NCBI GenBank assembly: GCA_944325305.1 | Contig: CALUZO010000010.1 | Span: 124,001-188,000 of the forward strand | DNA from: an uncultured Rikenellaceae bacterium | GTDB taxonomy: Bacteria; Bacteroidota; Bacteroidia; Bacteroidales; Rikenellaceae | DNA length: 64,000 nucleotides | Reading direction: 5' to 3' | In this document: one piece after another, positions 51,732-60,889 of the stretch | Layout of the letters: each line of letters opens with the position of its first letter | How positions within the stretch are numbered: the first letter of the stretch is position 1 | Notes under the pieces: generated by a model | What the model was told of the DNA's origin: nothing | Databases searched by the model: none | The model's input: only the letters and a program-made list of their open reading frames with translations | Position numbers and translations under genes: made by a program

Positions 51732-52769
51732 ATGAAGAGGTGGCTGATGAAATACACTCCGGCCGTGATTGTCTGCATGGCAATCTGCCTTCCGTTTTTA
51801 CACGGGCAGGGAAGCCCCAATACCGAACAGGGAGAGGCTTCAAATGCCGTTCCGCCGGTCATACGCGCCTCGGTTACCCCCGACAGCATCTCGATAGGCG
51901 ACCATTTCACACTCGAGATAACCGTCGACAAGGATATAATGCAGGTTGTCGACTTTCCCGCTTTCGAAGGGAACATGGTGAGCGACCAGATAGAACTGCT
52001 GGCCGAAGCTCCAGTCGACACCATCGGACAAAACGGACGCAGGATAGAAATCAGAAAAAGATACAAACTCACGACTTTCGACGAAGGGTATTACAATATC
52101 GGCAAGATACCCGTCATGTGGATAGACAAAAACATTACCGACACGCTCTATTCGATCGATTCGCTGAAGCTGACTGTGACAACGTTTGCCATCGACACCG
52201 CAAAGCAAACCATCTACGACATAAAGCCAATCGCCAAGGCTCCGTTCCACCCAATGGAAATATTGCTCTACGTGTTGCTCTATTTCGTTATTATCCGTCC
52301 TCTGATTATTTGCATCTCCGTCGCACTGATACTGCGGAAGAGAAAAAAAGAGGTCAAGAGCGGAAAACTGAAACCGAGCGAACCTCCGCATGTCACGGCT
52401 ATCCGCAATCTGGAGATGCTGCATAACCAGAAATTGTGGCAAAACAACAAACACAAATTCTATTACACGCGTCTTACCGACATCTTGCGCGAATACATGG
52501 CGGGACGTTACGACATAAATGCCATGGAGATGACCTCCGACGAAATAATAGAAACACTTTCCGAGTTGGGGATAGCTCAGAAATACTATGCCGACCTGGA
52601 CAAAATATTGCGCGAAGCCGACCTCGTGAAATTCGCCAAATACATCCCCGACGCCGAAACCAACGAGAAAGTCTATTTCGACGCATATTACTTTATCGAA
52701 AACACCAAACCGACCGAGGTGGAAAAAATCCCGGCCGCTGAGGATAACGGACTCAAACCATATGAATAG
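51732..52769 (+). CDS. BatD-like membrane protein of the Bat cluster
   Basis: 345 residues from ATG, 2 bp after the DUF58 stop. A signal peptide (MKRWLMKYTPAVIVCMAICLPF) precedes a periplasmic beta-rich domain that resembles the first domain of BatD (ASVTPDSISIGDHFTLEITV, FDEGYYNIGKIPVMW). One membrane span follows (about 176-201), then a Lys/Arg-rich stretch and a cytoplasmic helical domain. It matches the mid-sized protein found between DUF58 and BatA in related clusters. The function is not established. The stop overlaps batC by 8 bp. Confidence 0.8.
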   Translation: MKRWLMKYTPAVIVCMAICLPFLHGQGSPNTEQGEASNAVPPVIRASVTPDSISIGDHFTLEITVDKDIMQVVDFPAFEGNMVSDQIELLAEAPVDTIGQNGRRIEIRKRYKLTTFDEGYYNIGKIPVMWIDKNITDTLYSIDSLKLTVTTFAIDTAKQTIYDIKPIAKAPFHPMEILLYVLLYFVIIRPLIICISVALILRKRKKEVKSGKLKPSEPPHVTAIRNLEMLHNQKLWQNNKHKFYYTRLTDILREYMAGRYDINAMEMTSDEIIETLSELGIAQKYYADLDKILREADLVKFAKYIPDAETNEKVYFDAYYFIENTKPTEVEKIPAAEDNGLKPYE

Positions 52770-53595
52770 GCACGCGTTACATATCATTTTGATGGCACTC
52801 GCGATGCTGTTCGCAGGCGGGCAGGCATTCGCCCAGTTCATGCCGGAACGACGGCTCGTGCGCAAAGGAAACCGTGACTACGAAAAAGAAAAATATGCGG
52901 AAAGCGAAATAAGTTATCTGCGCGCTAAAGGTAGAGATTCACTGTCATTCGAGGCCGGATACAACTTAGGCAACGCTTATTACAGACAGGGACGGTTCGA
53001 AGAGGCTGCCAACGCATTCTCGAAACCGGCACCCATAGGAATGTCGCTCGAATCGGCCGCCCACAGCTTCTACAATGCCGGAAACGCCTATTTCCAACAG
53101 CGTAAACTGGAAGAGGCAATCGAGAGCTACAAACAGTCGCTAAGGCTCAACCCGAGTGATCTCGAGGCAAAATTCAACCTTGCCTATGCAAAGAAGCTGC
53201 TCGAGAAAGAACAGCAGCAAAACAATCAGAACCAAGACAACAAAGACCAGCAGAACAACCAAAACAATCAGGACAACCAAAACAACCAAAACCAACAGGA
53301 TAACCAAGACAACCAGGATAACCAGGATAACCAGGACAACCAGGACAACCAGGACAACCAGGACAACAAACAAAATCAAGATCCGAACAAAGACCAACAA
53401 CAGGGACAGAACGATCCCGACAATCAGGACCAGGACCAAAATGACCAGAACCAGCAAAATACTCCACAGTCTGGCATAACGAAAGAAGAGGCCGAACAGA
53501 TGCTTCAGGCTATCGAAATGGGCGACGAAAAGACAAAAGAAAAAGTGGACGCACAAAAGGGACGTGCCGTAGGAGGATCATCGAAGAACTGGTAA
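52762..53595 (+). CDS. batC: TPR protein BatC with Gln/Asn/Asp-rich tract
   Basis: 277 residues. A signal peptide (to about residue 25) is followed by three TPR-like helix pairs (about 32-150: EAGYNLGNAYYRQGRFEEAA, YNAGNAYFQQRKLEEAIESY). A low-complexity tract from about 151 to 245 is almost only Gln, Asn and Asp with some Lys, and includes eight tandem Gln-Asp-Asn triplets (179-202). A short acidic/basic end follows. It is periplasmic, probably tethered through the Bat VWA proteins. It overlaps the previous gene by 8 bp. In many Bacteroidetes clusters batC follows batA and batB; here it precedes them. Confidence 0.85.
   Translation: MNRHALHIILMALAMLFAGGQAFAQFMPERRLVRKGNRDYEKEKYAESEISYLRAKGRDSLSFEAGYNLGNAYYRQGRFEEAANAFSKPAPIGMSLESAAHSFYNAGNAYFQQRKLEEAIESYKQSLRLNPSDLEAKFNLAYAKKLLEKEQQQNNQNQDNKDQQNNQNNQDNQNNQNQQDNQDNQDNQDNQDNQDNQDNQDNKQNQDPNKDQQQGQNDPDNQDQDQNDQNQQNTPQSGITKEEAEQMLQAIEMGDEKTKEKVDAQKGRAVGGSSKNW
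53296..53367 (+). repeat. 9-bp tandem repeat in batC
   Basis: Eight in-frame copies of CAG-GAY-AAC (one CAA variant), encoding Gln-Asp-Asn. Neighbouring sequence from about 53215 to 53460 is a degenerate continuation. Multiples of 3 keep frame if the copy number changes. Confidence 0.9.
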
Positions 53596-53686
53596 AGCAT
53601 CAAACAATAGACTTGTCGAGACTAAGCAAATGCATGCAGCAAACGAATAAGCGCGCACAACAAACAAGGAAAGATACAGTACAATA

Positions 53687-54685
53687 ATGGAAGGCATAAC
53701 ACGATTCGCAAACCCCGACCTGCTATGGTTGCTGTTGGTACTCATACCGATGGTTGGCTATTACGTGTTCCGCACGTTGCAAGGCGGCGCGGCCATACAA
53801 ATATCGAGCGTTGCGGGTGTAGATGGTGCGGGAAAACCGTTGAAATATTATGCACGCCATCTGCCTTTCGTACTCAGGTGTGCAGCCGTGGCACTCCTTA
53901 TCATCGCCCTCGCACGTCCGCAAAGCAGCGAACAGGGAAGCCGTACGTCGACTGAGGGTATAGACATTATCCTCGCCATGGACGTTTCCAGCAGCATGCT
54001 CGCCCAGGACTTCAAACCCGACAGAATAACCGTCGCACGTGAAGTCGCATCGAAATTCATAGTAGACCGCGCAAACGACCGTATAGGAATAGTGGTTTTC
54101 GCCGGCGAAAGTTTCACACAGTCGCCCCTCACAACCGACAAACGTACGCTTATCAACCTCATGTCGCAGATACGCAGCGGCATTATCGAAGACGGAACAG
54201 CCATAGGCAACGGACTCGCTTCGTCCATCAACCGTCTGAAAGAGAGCGACGCCAAAAGCAAGGTCGTCATACTGCTGACCGACGGAGTAAACAACTCGGG
54301 ACAGATCACACCGCTTACGGCAGCCGACATCGCTGCCTCCTATGGAATCAAGGTCTATACCATCGGCGTGGGGACCAGAGGCACGGCCTTAATGCCAGCA
54401 TACGACCGCTGGGGCGGCCGGATACTTGCACCGGTCCAGGTAGAAATAGACGAAGAGACACTGACGCAGATCGCCGAAAAGACCGGCGGGGAATACTTCA
54501 GGGCAACGGACAACCAGACACTGCAACAGGTCTACGACAAGATCAACGAGCTGGAAAAAACCAAGATCGAAACTGACGACTTCACCAAATACACCGAACT
54601 CTACACCACATATGCACTCATAGCGCTCGCACTTTTGGTATTCGAGTTCCTTATCGGCAAACTGTGGCTGCGTCGCATCCCGTAA
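53687..54685 (+). CDS. batA: VWA domain membrane protein BatA
   Basis: 332 residues. Two N-terminal membrane spans (about 11-28, 60-77) and one at the C-terminus (about 308-325) flank a von Willebrand A domain. The metal-ion-dependent adhesion site is complete: AMDVSSSM (Asp99, Ser101, Ser103), with Thr and Asp in later loops (ILLTDGVNNSG). It is anchored in the inner membrane. It begins 91 bp after batC and 12 bp before batB. Confidence 0.92.
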   Translation: MEGITRFANPDLLWLLLVLIPMVGYYVFRTLQGGAAIQISSVAGVDGAGKPLKYYARHLPFVLRCAAVALLIIALARPQSSEQGSRTSTEGIDIILAMDVSSSMLAQDFKPDRITVAREVASKFIVDRANDRIGIVVFAGESFTQSPLTTDKRTLINLMSQIRSGIIEDGTAIGNGLASSINRLKESDAKSKVVILLTDGVNNSGQITPLTAADIAASYGIKVYTIGVGTRGTALMPAYDRWGGRILAPVQVEIDEETLTQIAEKTGGEYFRATDNQTLQQVYDKINELEKTKIETDDFTKYTELYTTYALIALALLVFEFLIGKLWLRRIP

Positions 54686-54697
54686 ATAAGAGACATT

Positions 54698-55726
54698 ATG
54701 TTCAGATTCGCATCACCACATATGTTCTACCTGCTGTTGCTCATTCCTGCAATAGTAGGGATATTCGTGTTCGCGGTCAGGACAAAGCGCAAACGCCTGG
54801 CCCGTTTCGGCAAACAAACTACCATAACCCAGCTCATGCCCGAAGCCTCTCCGCGCAGGGTCCGCAACAAATTCATATTATATATCTGCTCTCTGACATG
54901 CATCATCTTCGCACTGGCCCGCCCGCAGTTCGGCTCAAAACTCAAAGAGGTCGAACGCAAAGGGATAGAGCTAATGTTCGTTGTTGACGTGTCGAACAGC
55001 ATGCTGGCCGAAGATTTCCAGCCTTCCCGTCTGGAACGCACGAAATCGGCTATCAACAGACTGCTGGACGGTCTCAAACAGGACAAAGTCGGTCTGATCG
55101 TTTTCGCAGGCGACCCATACGTGCAGTTGCCCATAACATCCGATTACCGTGCGGCCCGCAACTTCGTGAGTCAGATCTCCCCCAACCTCGTATCCAAACA
55201 GGGTACGGCCATAGGGGCGGCTATCGACATGGCCGCGAATTCGTTCTCATCGCAAAGTGAAGGCAGTCGCATAATAGTCTTGATCTCTGACGGCGAAAAC
55301 CATGAGGACGACGCGCTGTCGGCCGCAGCAAGAGCCTCGGGAAAAGGGATCACCATATATTCCATAGGTATCGGGACACCGGAAGGGGCTCCGATCTCCA
55401 TAGACGGCGAATTTATCAAAGACGAGGATGGCAATATGGTGGTGAGCAAACTCGACGAAAAAGCATTGCAGCAAATAGCCATATCGACAGGCGGAGGCTA
55501 CATTCGAGCCACCAACCAAAACATGGGTCTGAACGAAGTAATCGCCCAGGTCAACAGTACCGAACAAAAGAAATTTACGTCTACGGTTTTCGAAGAATAT
55601 AACGAACAATACCAATACCCATTGGGTGCTGCACTCGTCTTCCTGCTGCTTGACATGCTCATGATAAGCCGCAAAAACCGTATCCTCGCCCGTTTCAACA
55701 TTTTCCGTTCATCGAAAAGAATATAA
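54698..55726 (+). CDS. batB: VWA domain membrane protein BatB
   Basis: 342 residues with the same layout as BatA: spans at about 9-27, 58-74 and near the C-terminus (about 310-327). The MIDAS motif is VVDVSNSM (Asp97, Ser99, Ser101). It is a paralogue of the preceding gene, 12 bp downstream. It is the last gene of the cluster here, since rpsP with its own promoter follows. Confidence 0.92.
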   Translation: MFRFASPHMFYLLLLIPAIVGIFVFAVRTKRKRLARFGKQTTITQLMPEASPRRVRNKFILYICSLTCIIFALARPQFGSKLKEVERKGIELMFVVDVSNSMLAEDFQPSRLERTKSAINRLLDGLKQDKVGLIVFAGDPYVQLPITSDYRAARNFVSQISPNLVSKQGTAIGAAIDMAANSFSSQSEGSRIIVLISDGENHEDDALSAAARASGKGITIYSIGIGTPEGAPISIDGEFIKDEDGNMVVSKLDEKALQQIAISTGGGYIRATNQNMGLNEVIAQVNSTEQKKFTSTVFEEYNEQYQYPLGAALVFLLLDMLMISRKNRILARFNIFRSSKRI

Positions 55727-55851
55727 CCCCCGATCCAGTTCAGGGCTATGTCTGCTCCCGTAAAATTAACACGGATTCTCCTCCCTTACCTATGACAAAG
55801 GAGCAAACTACCGCGTACAAATAAGCATATTTCCCAACGACAACGCATTTA

Positions 55852-55883
55852 TTTGGAAATAAATAGGAAAAGATATAAATTTG
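55852..55883 (+). promoter_or_regulatory. Promoter of rpsP
   Basis: TTTG (55852-55855), exactly 20 nt, then TAAATTTG (55876-55883). Both elements match the Bacteroidota consensus. The transcript would begin near 55890, with a leader of about 104 nt. Confidence 0.75.
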
Positions 55884-55889
55884 CCCTCC

Positions 55890-55993
55890 CGTTACGTGTT
55901 GACGGACATAATTAATGGATGACGTGATCATCCGAATATTAACCCGGGCCGAAGTATTTAGTATAATACAGGGCCTGACAAAAATTTAAAAAA
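55890..55993 (+). promoter_or_regulatory. Structured leader of rpsP, possible autoregulatory site
   Basis: The leader can form a 6-bp hairpin at 55917-55933 (GGATGA with TCATCC) and a composite hairpin at 55947-55975 (GGCC/GGCC outer, GTATT/AATAC inner). Many ribosomal-protein operons are regulated through such leaders. That use here is inferred. Confidence 0.35.
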
Positions 55994-56542
55994 ATGCCAG
56001 TAAAAATCAGATTGGCGCGCCACGGCAAGAAAGGTTACGCTTTCTATCACATAGTGGTTGCAGACAGCCGCTCGCCCCGCGACGGTAAATTTATCGAAAA
56101 ACTCGGAACCTACAATCCGAACACCAATCCAGCAACGATCGAACTCAACTTCGATAGTGCAGTAAATTGGTTACAGAAAGGCGCTCAACCCACCGATACG
56201 GCAAGAGCTATCCTCTCGTACAAAGGCGTGATGTACAAAAAACACCTGCTCGGCGGAGTCGCCAAAGGTGCGTTCAGCGAAGAAGAGGCACAAAAACGTT
56301 TCGACAAATGGATGAACGAAAAAGCAGGCAAGATCAGTTCTAAGGAGGTTAAGCTCCAGGCTGAAAAAGAAGCCGCAGCAAAGAAACGCCTCGCAGAAGA
56401 AACGAAGATAAAAGAGGAAAAAGCCAAAGCCATAGCTGCAAAAAAGGCTGCTGCTGAAGCCGCTGCTGCTGAAGCTGCTGCAGAAGCTGTCGCTGCTGAA
56501 ACAGAAAACGCAGAAGCAGGCGAAACAGCTCAGGAAGCCTAA
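55994..56542 (+). CDS. rpsP: 30S ribosomal protein S16
   Basis: 182 residues. The first 80 are the S16 core ([42 protein letters not shown], in pieces). The rest is a Lys/Glu/Ala-rich extension, helical to about residue 150 and almost pure Ala/Glu at the end. The core length is normal; such tails are common in Bacteroidota S16. It is part of the 30S subunit body. It precedes rimM, as in many bacteria. Confidence 0.95.
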   Translation: MPVKIRLARHGKKGYAFYHIVVADSRSPRDGKFIEKLGTYNPNTNPATIELNFDSAVNWLQKGAQPTDTARAILSYKGVMYKKHLLGGVAKGAFSEEEAQKRFDKWMNEKAGKISSKEVKLQAEKEAAAKKRLAEETKIKEEKAKAIAAKKAAAEAAAAEAAAEAVAAETENAEAGETAQEA

Positions 56543-56571
56543 GCCCCGACAGCTGCACAATATCTTCGCAT

Positions 56572-57144
56572 ATGGGAACGAAAAGAAACGGTAGTGCCGG
56601 CACTGGCATGCCCAAAGGCAGGCTAATCAAAGTTGGCAGGATCAGCAAACTTTTCGGGACAGGCGGAGGACTGGCTATCAGTCTTTACGATGTTTTCCCT
56701 GACAAAATGAATGCAGAGGAACCGCTTTGGGTCGTCATAGACTCACTGGCGGTTCCTCTTTTTGCAGACAGATTTGAAAACCGCGGATGCAACGGAGCAC
56801 TGGTTCATTTCGCAGATATAGACACCCCGCAACGGGCAGAAGAGTTCATCGGACACGAACTTTATATCGCAACGCAAGAGGATAAGCCAGATAGTGAAGA
56901 ACTCTATTTCGAAGACCTCGAGGGCTATACAGCTATCATAAGAGAAGATGGTGCAACGGCTCAATCCACAGGCATTATCTCATCGTACCTAGACAACGAA
57001 TTGAATCCTCTTTTCACTGTAGAAACACTTTCGGGCGAGGAGATACTTATTCCCGCATCAGATGACTTCATAGACGAAATAGACACAGATTCGCGCATTG
57101 TGACATTCTTATTGCCCGCCGGATTGCTGGGACTTAACAACTGA
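56572..57144 (+). CDS. rimM: 16S rRNA processing protein RimM
   Basis: 190 residues. The N-terminal RimM beta-barrel (LIKVGRISKLFGTGGGLAI) and the C-terminal PRC-barrel (TGIISSYLDNELNPLFTVET, EILIPASDDFIDEIDTDSR) are both present. It helps mature the 30S head near S19. It begins 29 bp after rpsP. A second ATG at codon 13 (MPKGRLIKVG) is an equally plausible start. Confidence 0.9.
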   Translation: MGTKRNGSAGTGMPKGRLIKVGRISKLFGTGGGLAISLYDVFPDKMNAEEPLWVVIDSLAVPLFADRFENRGCNGALVHFADIDTPQRAEEFIGHELYIATQEDKPDSEELYFEDLEGYTAIIREDGATAQSTGIISSYLDNELNPLFTVETLSGEEILIPASDDFIDEIDTDSRIVTFLLPAGLLGLNN

Positions 57145-57198
57145 TCCTTGCATTCTGCCGGGACAGAAGCAACAGAAAGTTTAAAGGCTTGCCGAAAA

Positions 57199-58026
57199 AT
57201 GGAACACTTCCTCATAACACGGTTCAATATAGCGACCAACTGGACTTTAGACAAAGCCAAGCGCCCTACACATACACGCCAATGGCTCGAGCAACGATTC
57301 AGTCTGTTTGAGGAGTATTGCCTCCCCTCGGTAATGGCGCAGACATGTACGGACTTCAAGTGGCTGTGCCTCTTCGATGCAGACACACCGCTTGAATACA
57401 TCGACAGAATCGAAGAGTATGGTAAAAAATGCAAAAACTTTATACCATGCTTCCTCAGCGAAACCGAAGCCCGCGATTTCATCCACTCGCTACAGGGTAT
57501 CATCAGAAGCCTTCTGCCTGTCAATGCCGATATTGTAATCACATCCAGGCTCGACAATGACGATGCCATACACAGGGATATGATGCGACTGGTGCGGACC
57601 CATGCCGAAACCGTCGGCCCTCATGACCGTATCATAAGTTTCCTCTACGGCTACCAGTACATTATAGAGCTGAATTTGTTGGTGAGGGTAAAATACAGAA
57701 ACAATCATTACCTTTCGCGGATCGAACCCGCCTCAAGTTTCCACACCGTTATGGATTTCAGCCATACGAAAGCAAGCAAATCGGGCAACGTGGACATATT
57801 GGGCGAAGAAAAGAAACCTTTCTGGATCGAGGTCGTACATGATTCGAATGTGATCAACACACTCATAACCTCATCCTCGTCGCGTCCCGTGCTGAGACGT
57901 TCCGACCTGTCGGCATTCGGAATAGAAAAAAACTTTCAGCCTTTTCAATCTTTCATCGGATTCTGCAAAGGTTACATTCCGAAATATATATCGAGAAAAC
58001 TGAAAACAGAAAAGAAAAACAGATGA
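57199..58026 (+). CDS. Glycosyltransferase-like protein (putative rhamnosyltransferase family)
   Basis: 275 residues from ATG ([13 protein letters not shown]). A TTG 17 codons earlier is in frame but poorly supported. The fold looks like GT-A: a W-x-x-Q-R-F-x-L-F segment, LCLFDADTP, then [10 protein letters not shown] with Asp residues suited to metal and nucleotide-sugar binding. It resembles the putative rhamnosyltransferase family (PF11316). No polysaccharide cluster is adjacent; it lies between rimM and mnmA and overlaps mnmA by ATGA. The acceptor is unknown. Confidence 0.75.
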   Translation: MEHFLITRFNIATNWTLDKAKRPTHTRQWLEQRFSLFEEYCLPSVMAQTCTDFKWLCLFDADTPLEYIDRIEEYGKKCKNFIPCFLSETEARDFIHSLQGIIRSLLPVNADIVITSRLDNDDAIHRDMMRLVRTHAETVGPHDRIISFLYGYQYIIELNLLVRVKYRNNHYLSRIEPASSFHTVMDFSHTKASKSGNVDILGEEKKPFWIEVVHDSNVINTLITSSSSRPVLRRSDLSAFGIEKNFQPFQSFIGFCKGYIPKYISRKLKTEKKNR

Positions 58027-59198
58027 AAGAACGCGTTGTCATAGGATTATCCGGAGGCGTTGACTCTTCCGTTGCGGCATACCTGCTCAAAGAACAGGGT
58101 TATGACGTGGTGGGTCTTTTCATGCGCAACTGGCACGATACCACCGGCACACTCGCCGGCGACTGCCCGTGGTACGACGACCAGATGTTCGCCGAACTCG
58201 TTGCCAAACGCCTCGACATACCGTTTCATTACGTCGACCTGAGCAAAGAGTACCGAAGAAGAGTTGTAGATTACATGTTCTCGGAATACGAACACGGACG
58301 TACCCCCAATCCGGACGTACTCTGCAACCGGGAGATAAAATTCGACGTTTTTCTCAAAGAGGCCATCAAGTTGGGAGCCGAACGTGTGGCTACGGGACAT
58401 TACTGCCGCCGAGAAGAGATTATTGTGGACGGAGAACCCGTTTACCGGCTGCTGGCAGGCAGCGACCCCAACAAGGATCAGAGTTACTTTCTGTGTCAGT
58501 TGTCACAAGAGCAGCTTCGCTATGCGATGTTCCCAATCGGCGAGATGCTAAAACCCGAAGTACGCAGAATCGCCGAGGAACAAAAACTCGCCACGGCTAA
58601 ACGCAAAGACTCACAGGGTATTTGCTTCGTGGGCAAGGTCGATCTTCCGGTATTCCTGCAACAGAAACTCAAATCGAAAAAAGGCGATATCATCGAAATT
58701 CCGGCCGAGTGGGAAGGCTATGCCAAAAGTCGGTCCGACGAACTCGAAGACCTTGCACAGCCGTATCTATACACTCCACAGGACGGCACAAAGGTCGGGG
58801 AACACAACGGTGCACATTTCTATACTATCGGACAAAGGAAAGGCCTCAACGTCGGAGGCAAACCGAAACCGCTATTCATCATAGCGACAGACGTTGAAAA
58901 GAATGTGATCTACATGGGCCAGGGCCAAGACCATCCCGGTTTGTACAGGCGCGCACTGCGCATCAATAACAACGAAATGCACTGGATCCGCCCGGACATG
59001 GCTCTTGCCGACGGAGACTCCAAACGATTCAGCGTACGCATCCGCTATCGTCAGCCTTTGCAGTGGGGAACCTTGACCCAAACCCAAGATGGAGCCTACA
59101 TCGTCTTCGACCAACCCCAAAGAGGAGTGACTCCAGGTCAGTTTGCAGCGTGGTACGACGGTGACGAACTCGTCGGATCGGGAGTGATCAGCATGTGA
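58023..59198 (+). CDS. mnmA: tRNA-specific 2-thiouridylase MnmA
   Basis: 391 residues. The PP-loop SGGVDSS (10-16) adenylates U34 of Lys, Glu and Gln tRNAs. The catalytic cysteines are Cys101 ([10 protein letters not shown]) and Cys201 (GICFVGK), and GHYCRR and DQSYFL are family motifs. The C-terminal barrel ends in [18 protein letters not shown]. It overlaps the preceding gene by 4 bp. Many Bacteroidales have more than one MnmA-like gene. Confidence 0.95.
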   Translation: MKERVVIGLSGGVDSSVAAYLLKEQGYDVVGLFMRNWHDTTGTLAGDCPWYDDQMFAELVAKRLDIPFHYVDLSKEYRRRVVDYMFSEYEHGRTPNPDVLCNREIKFDVFLKEAIKLGAERVATGHYCRREEIIVDGEPVYRLLAGSDPNKDQSYFLCQLSQEQLRYAMFPIGEMLKPEVRRIAEEQKLATAKRKDSQGICFVGKVDLPVFLQQKLKSKKGDIIEIPAEWEGYAKSRSDELEDLAQPYLYTPQDGTKVGEHNGAHFYTIGQRKGLNVGGKPKPLFIIATDVEKNVIYMGQGQDHPGLYRRALRINNNEMHWIRPDMALADGDSKRFSVRIRYRQPLQWGTLTQTQDGAYIVFDQPQRGVTPGQFAAWYDGDELVGSGVISM

Positions 59199-59250
59199 CA
59201 CACGGGTAATCAGCTACGATCTAAAACAGCAGAAATATCAAAATAATCTG

Positions 59251-59275
59251 TGCCGGGCATATACCCGGCATTTTT
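59251..59275 (+). terminator. Terminator of mnmA
   Basis: Stem TGCCGGG/CCCGGCA, a 6-base loop and a TTTTT tail, 52 bp after the stop. Confidence 0.9.
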
Positions 59276-59496
59276 CATAATCTTGCAAAAGCACGTGGCT
59301 CCCCGTCTATGCAAGCCATACATAAACTATCCAAAAGATCAATTGCTCAGGCAACTTCGCCGCACAAAACACCGCACGGCAACAGAATCTCAAATCTTTA
59401 AATGAGATTGATAAATTTATTCAAAAAAGTTACCTTTGGATATTATGTGATGACATATGCTCAAAAACAGCCGAAACAATTTATATACAGGCCCTG

Positions 59497-59810
59497 TTAA
59501 TATTTTGAAAGTATCGGAGAAGTACTCGGGTCATGATTCTCGGGAAGATTCAAGCCTTGCCCCCGTTAATCCTATAATTTACCTCCTCGTAAGGAAAACT
59601 TCCCGTCAATCTTTACGGATCATCTCTCCCGATTACCATCGTTTTTCATATATTTGCAGAATACAGGAGGCGGCTCGGTAATCTCCGAAAGCGCAGGCTT
59701 TCTCCGATTGCTCTCACCTTTCACTATATTTGCAGAATACAGGAGGCGGCTCGGTAATCTCCGAAAGCGCAGGCTTTCTCCGGTTGCTCTCGCCTTTCAC
59801 TATATTTATA
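59497..59810 (+). repeat. 76-bp tandem repeat array with promoter-like elements
   Basis: Two near-identical units (59649-59724 and 59725-59800) differ at only two bases, A to G at the position pairs 59707/59783 and 59716/59792. A degenerate unit precedes them at 59573 with the same 76-base spacing, and a weaker one lies near 59497. Each clean unit begins TATATTTG (a TAnnTTTG element) and contains GAAAGC-GCAG-GCTTTC. A partial element (TATATTTATA) at 59801 ends the array, 60 nt before the kinase start. Confidence 0.85.
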
Positions 59811-59869
59811 AACATGGGATGCAACCCGGCAAAAACGCTACACATTCGCAATATTTAGGAGCGTAACGA

Positions 59870-60889
59870 ATGACTCACGCGCTGAAAAACAGCCCGCATC
59901 ACATAAAAGAACAAATTGAATCTTATTACACCAAGCGTATGGTACTGAAAATATTGCTCATCATCTCCATAATCCTGCAGCTCATAGCCGCATCCATAGC
60001 AGTACGCCTTATGAGCCGCACGAAATACAATTCGTCATGGATACTGATAACCGTAGCCCTCATACTGATGACCGTTACCAGATTCGCCGAATACGTTCAA
60101 GTTGCTTGGGAAAGGAGCCTGAACGTGCCGCAGGATTTCTTCGTGTGGATGGGAGTTATAACTTCACTGTGTTTCGCAGTCGGCGTATTCCTGGTCCGCA
60201 AGATATTCGACTGGATCGACCACCTAAACCGACAGCGCCGTCTCACTGAGAAACGCATTCTCAACACAGTGTTAAGGACCGAAGAAAAGGAGAGACTGCG
60301 CTTCTCCAAAGAACTGCACGACGGTTTGGGGCCGCTGCTTTCATCCGCACGCATGTCGCTCTCCGCACTCAAAGGACAGGAAATGACATCGGCAAACAAA
60401 GAGATACTCGACAACACATCATACGTGATCGAAGAAGCGATAGCCTCGCTAAGGGAGATATCAAACAACCTCAGCCCACACATACTCAACGATTTCGGGC
60501 TCGCCAAAGGGATATCGAACTTTATAAACAAACTCTCCTCGAAAGGAACGGTCGAAAAGATAAATTTCGAAACCAATCTGAAGGACGAACGTTTCGACAC
60601 GGATGTGGAGGTCATACTATACAGGGTTATGTGCGAGCTGATAAACAACAGCATTAAGCACTCGGGCGCCACCCAGATCAACATGTCGCTAAACTACGAC
60701 GGCAACGTTATCTGCATCGACTATACCGACAACGGCCGAGGCTTCAATCCATCGGCCATGATGGATGCCGGCATGGGACTCTCGAATATCAACTCACGCA
60801 TATCATCTCTCAAAGGCACCTCCGAAATAACAAGCTCAAAGGGTAAAGGGATGAGAGCGGTAATTAAGGTTGGACTGAAAAATGAGTAA
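59870..60889 (+). CDS. Sensor histidine kinase (NarX/LiaS type)
   Basis: 339 residues. Three membrane spans (about 25-46, 56-76, 92-110) are followed by a HisKA_3 dimerisation domain, with His150 in ELHDGLGPLLSSARMSL. An HATPase domain then has LINNSIKHSG (N box), DNGRGF (G1) and GMGLSNINSRI (G2). No large sensory domain is seen, so it may sense the membrane itself or a partner. AGGAG lies 8 nt before the ATG. It overlaps the regulator gene by 8 bp. Confidence 0.92.
   Translation: MTHALKNSPHHIKEQIESYYTKRMVLKILLIISIILQLIAASIAVRLMSRTKYNSSWILITVALILMTVTRFAEYVQVAWERSLNVPQDFFVWMGVITSLCFAVGVFLVRKIFDWIDHLNRQRRLTEKRILNTVLRTEEKERLRFSKELHDGLGPLLSSARMSLSALKGQEMTSANKEILDNTSYVIEEAIASLREISNNLSPHILNDFGLAKGISNFINKLSSKGTVEKINFETNLKDERFDTDVEVILYRVMCELINNSIKHSGATQINMSLNYDGNVICIDYTDNGRGFNPSAMMDAGMGLSNINSRISSLKGTSEITSSKGKGMRAVIKVGLKNE

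Larger units (their letters stand above)
59199..59869. other. Intergenic region with terminator and 76-bp repeats
   Basis: 670 bp holding the mnmA terminator, about 220 bp with nothing recognised, and the tandem array just before the kinase gene. Confidence 0.6.

Noticed and set aside
59497..59810. The 76-bp repeats as a CRISPR array
   Set aside because: The units are direct tandem copies with no unique spacers, and no cas gene is near.
59654..59866. A 70-codon frame across the repeat array
   Set aside because: The 76-bp period is not a multiple of three, so the frame shifts between units; no conserved product.
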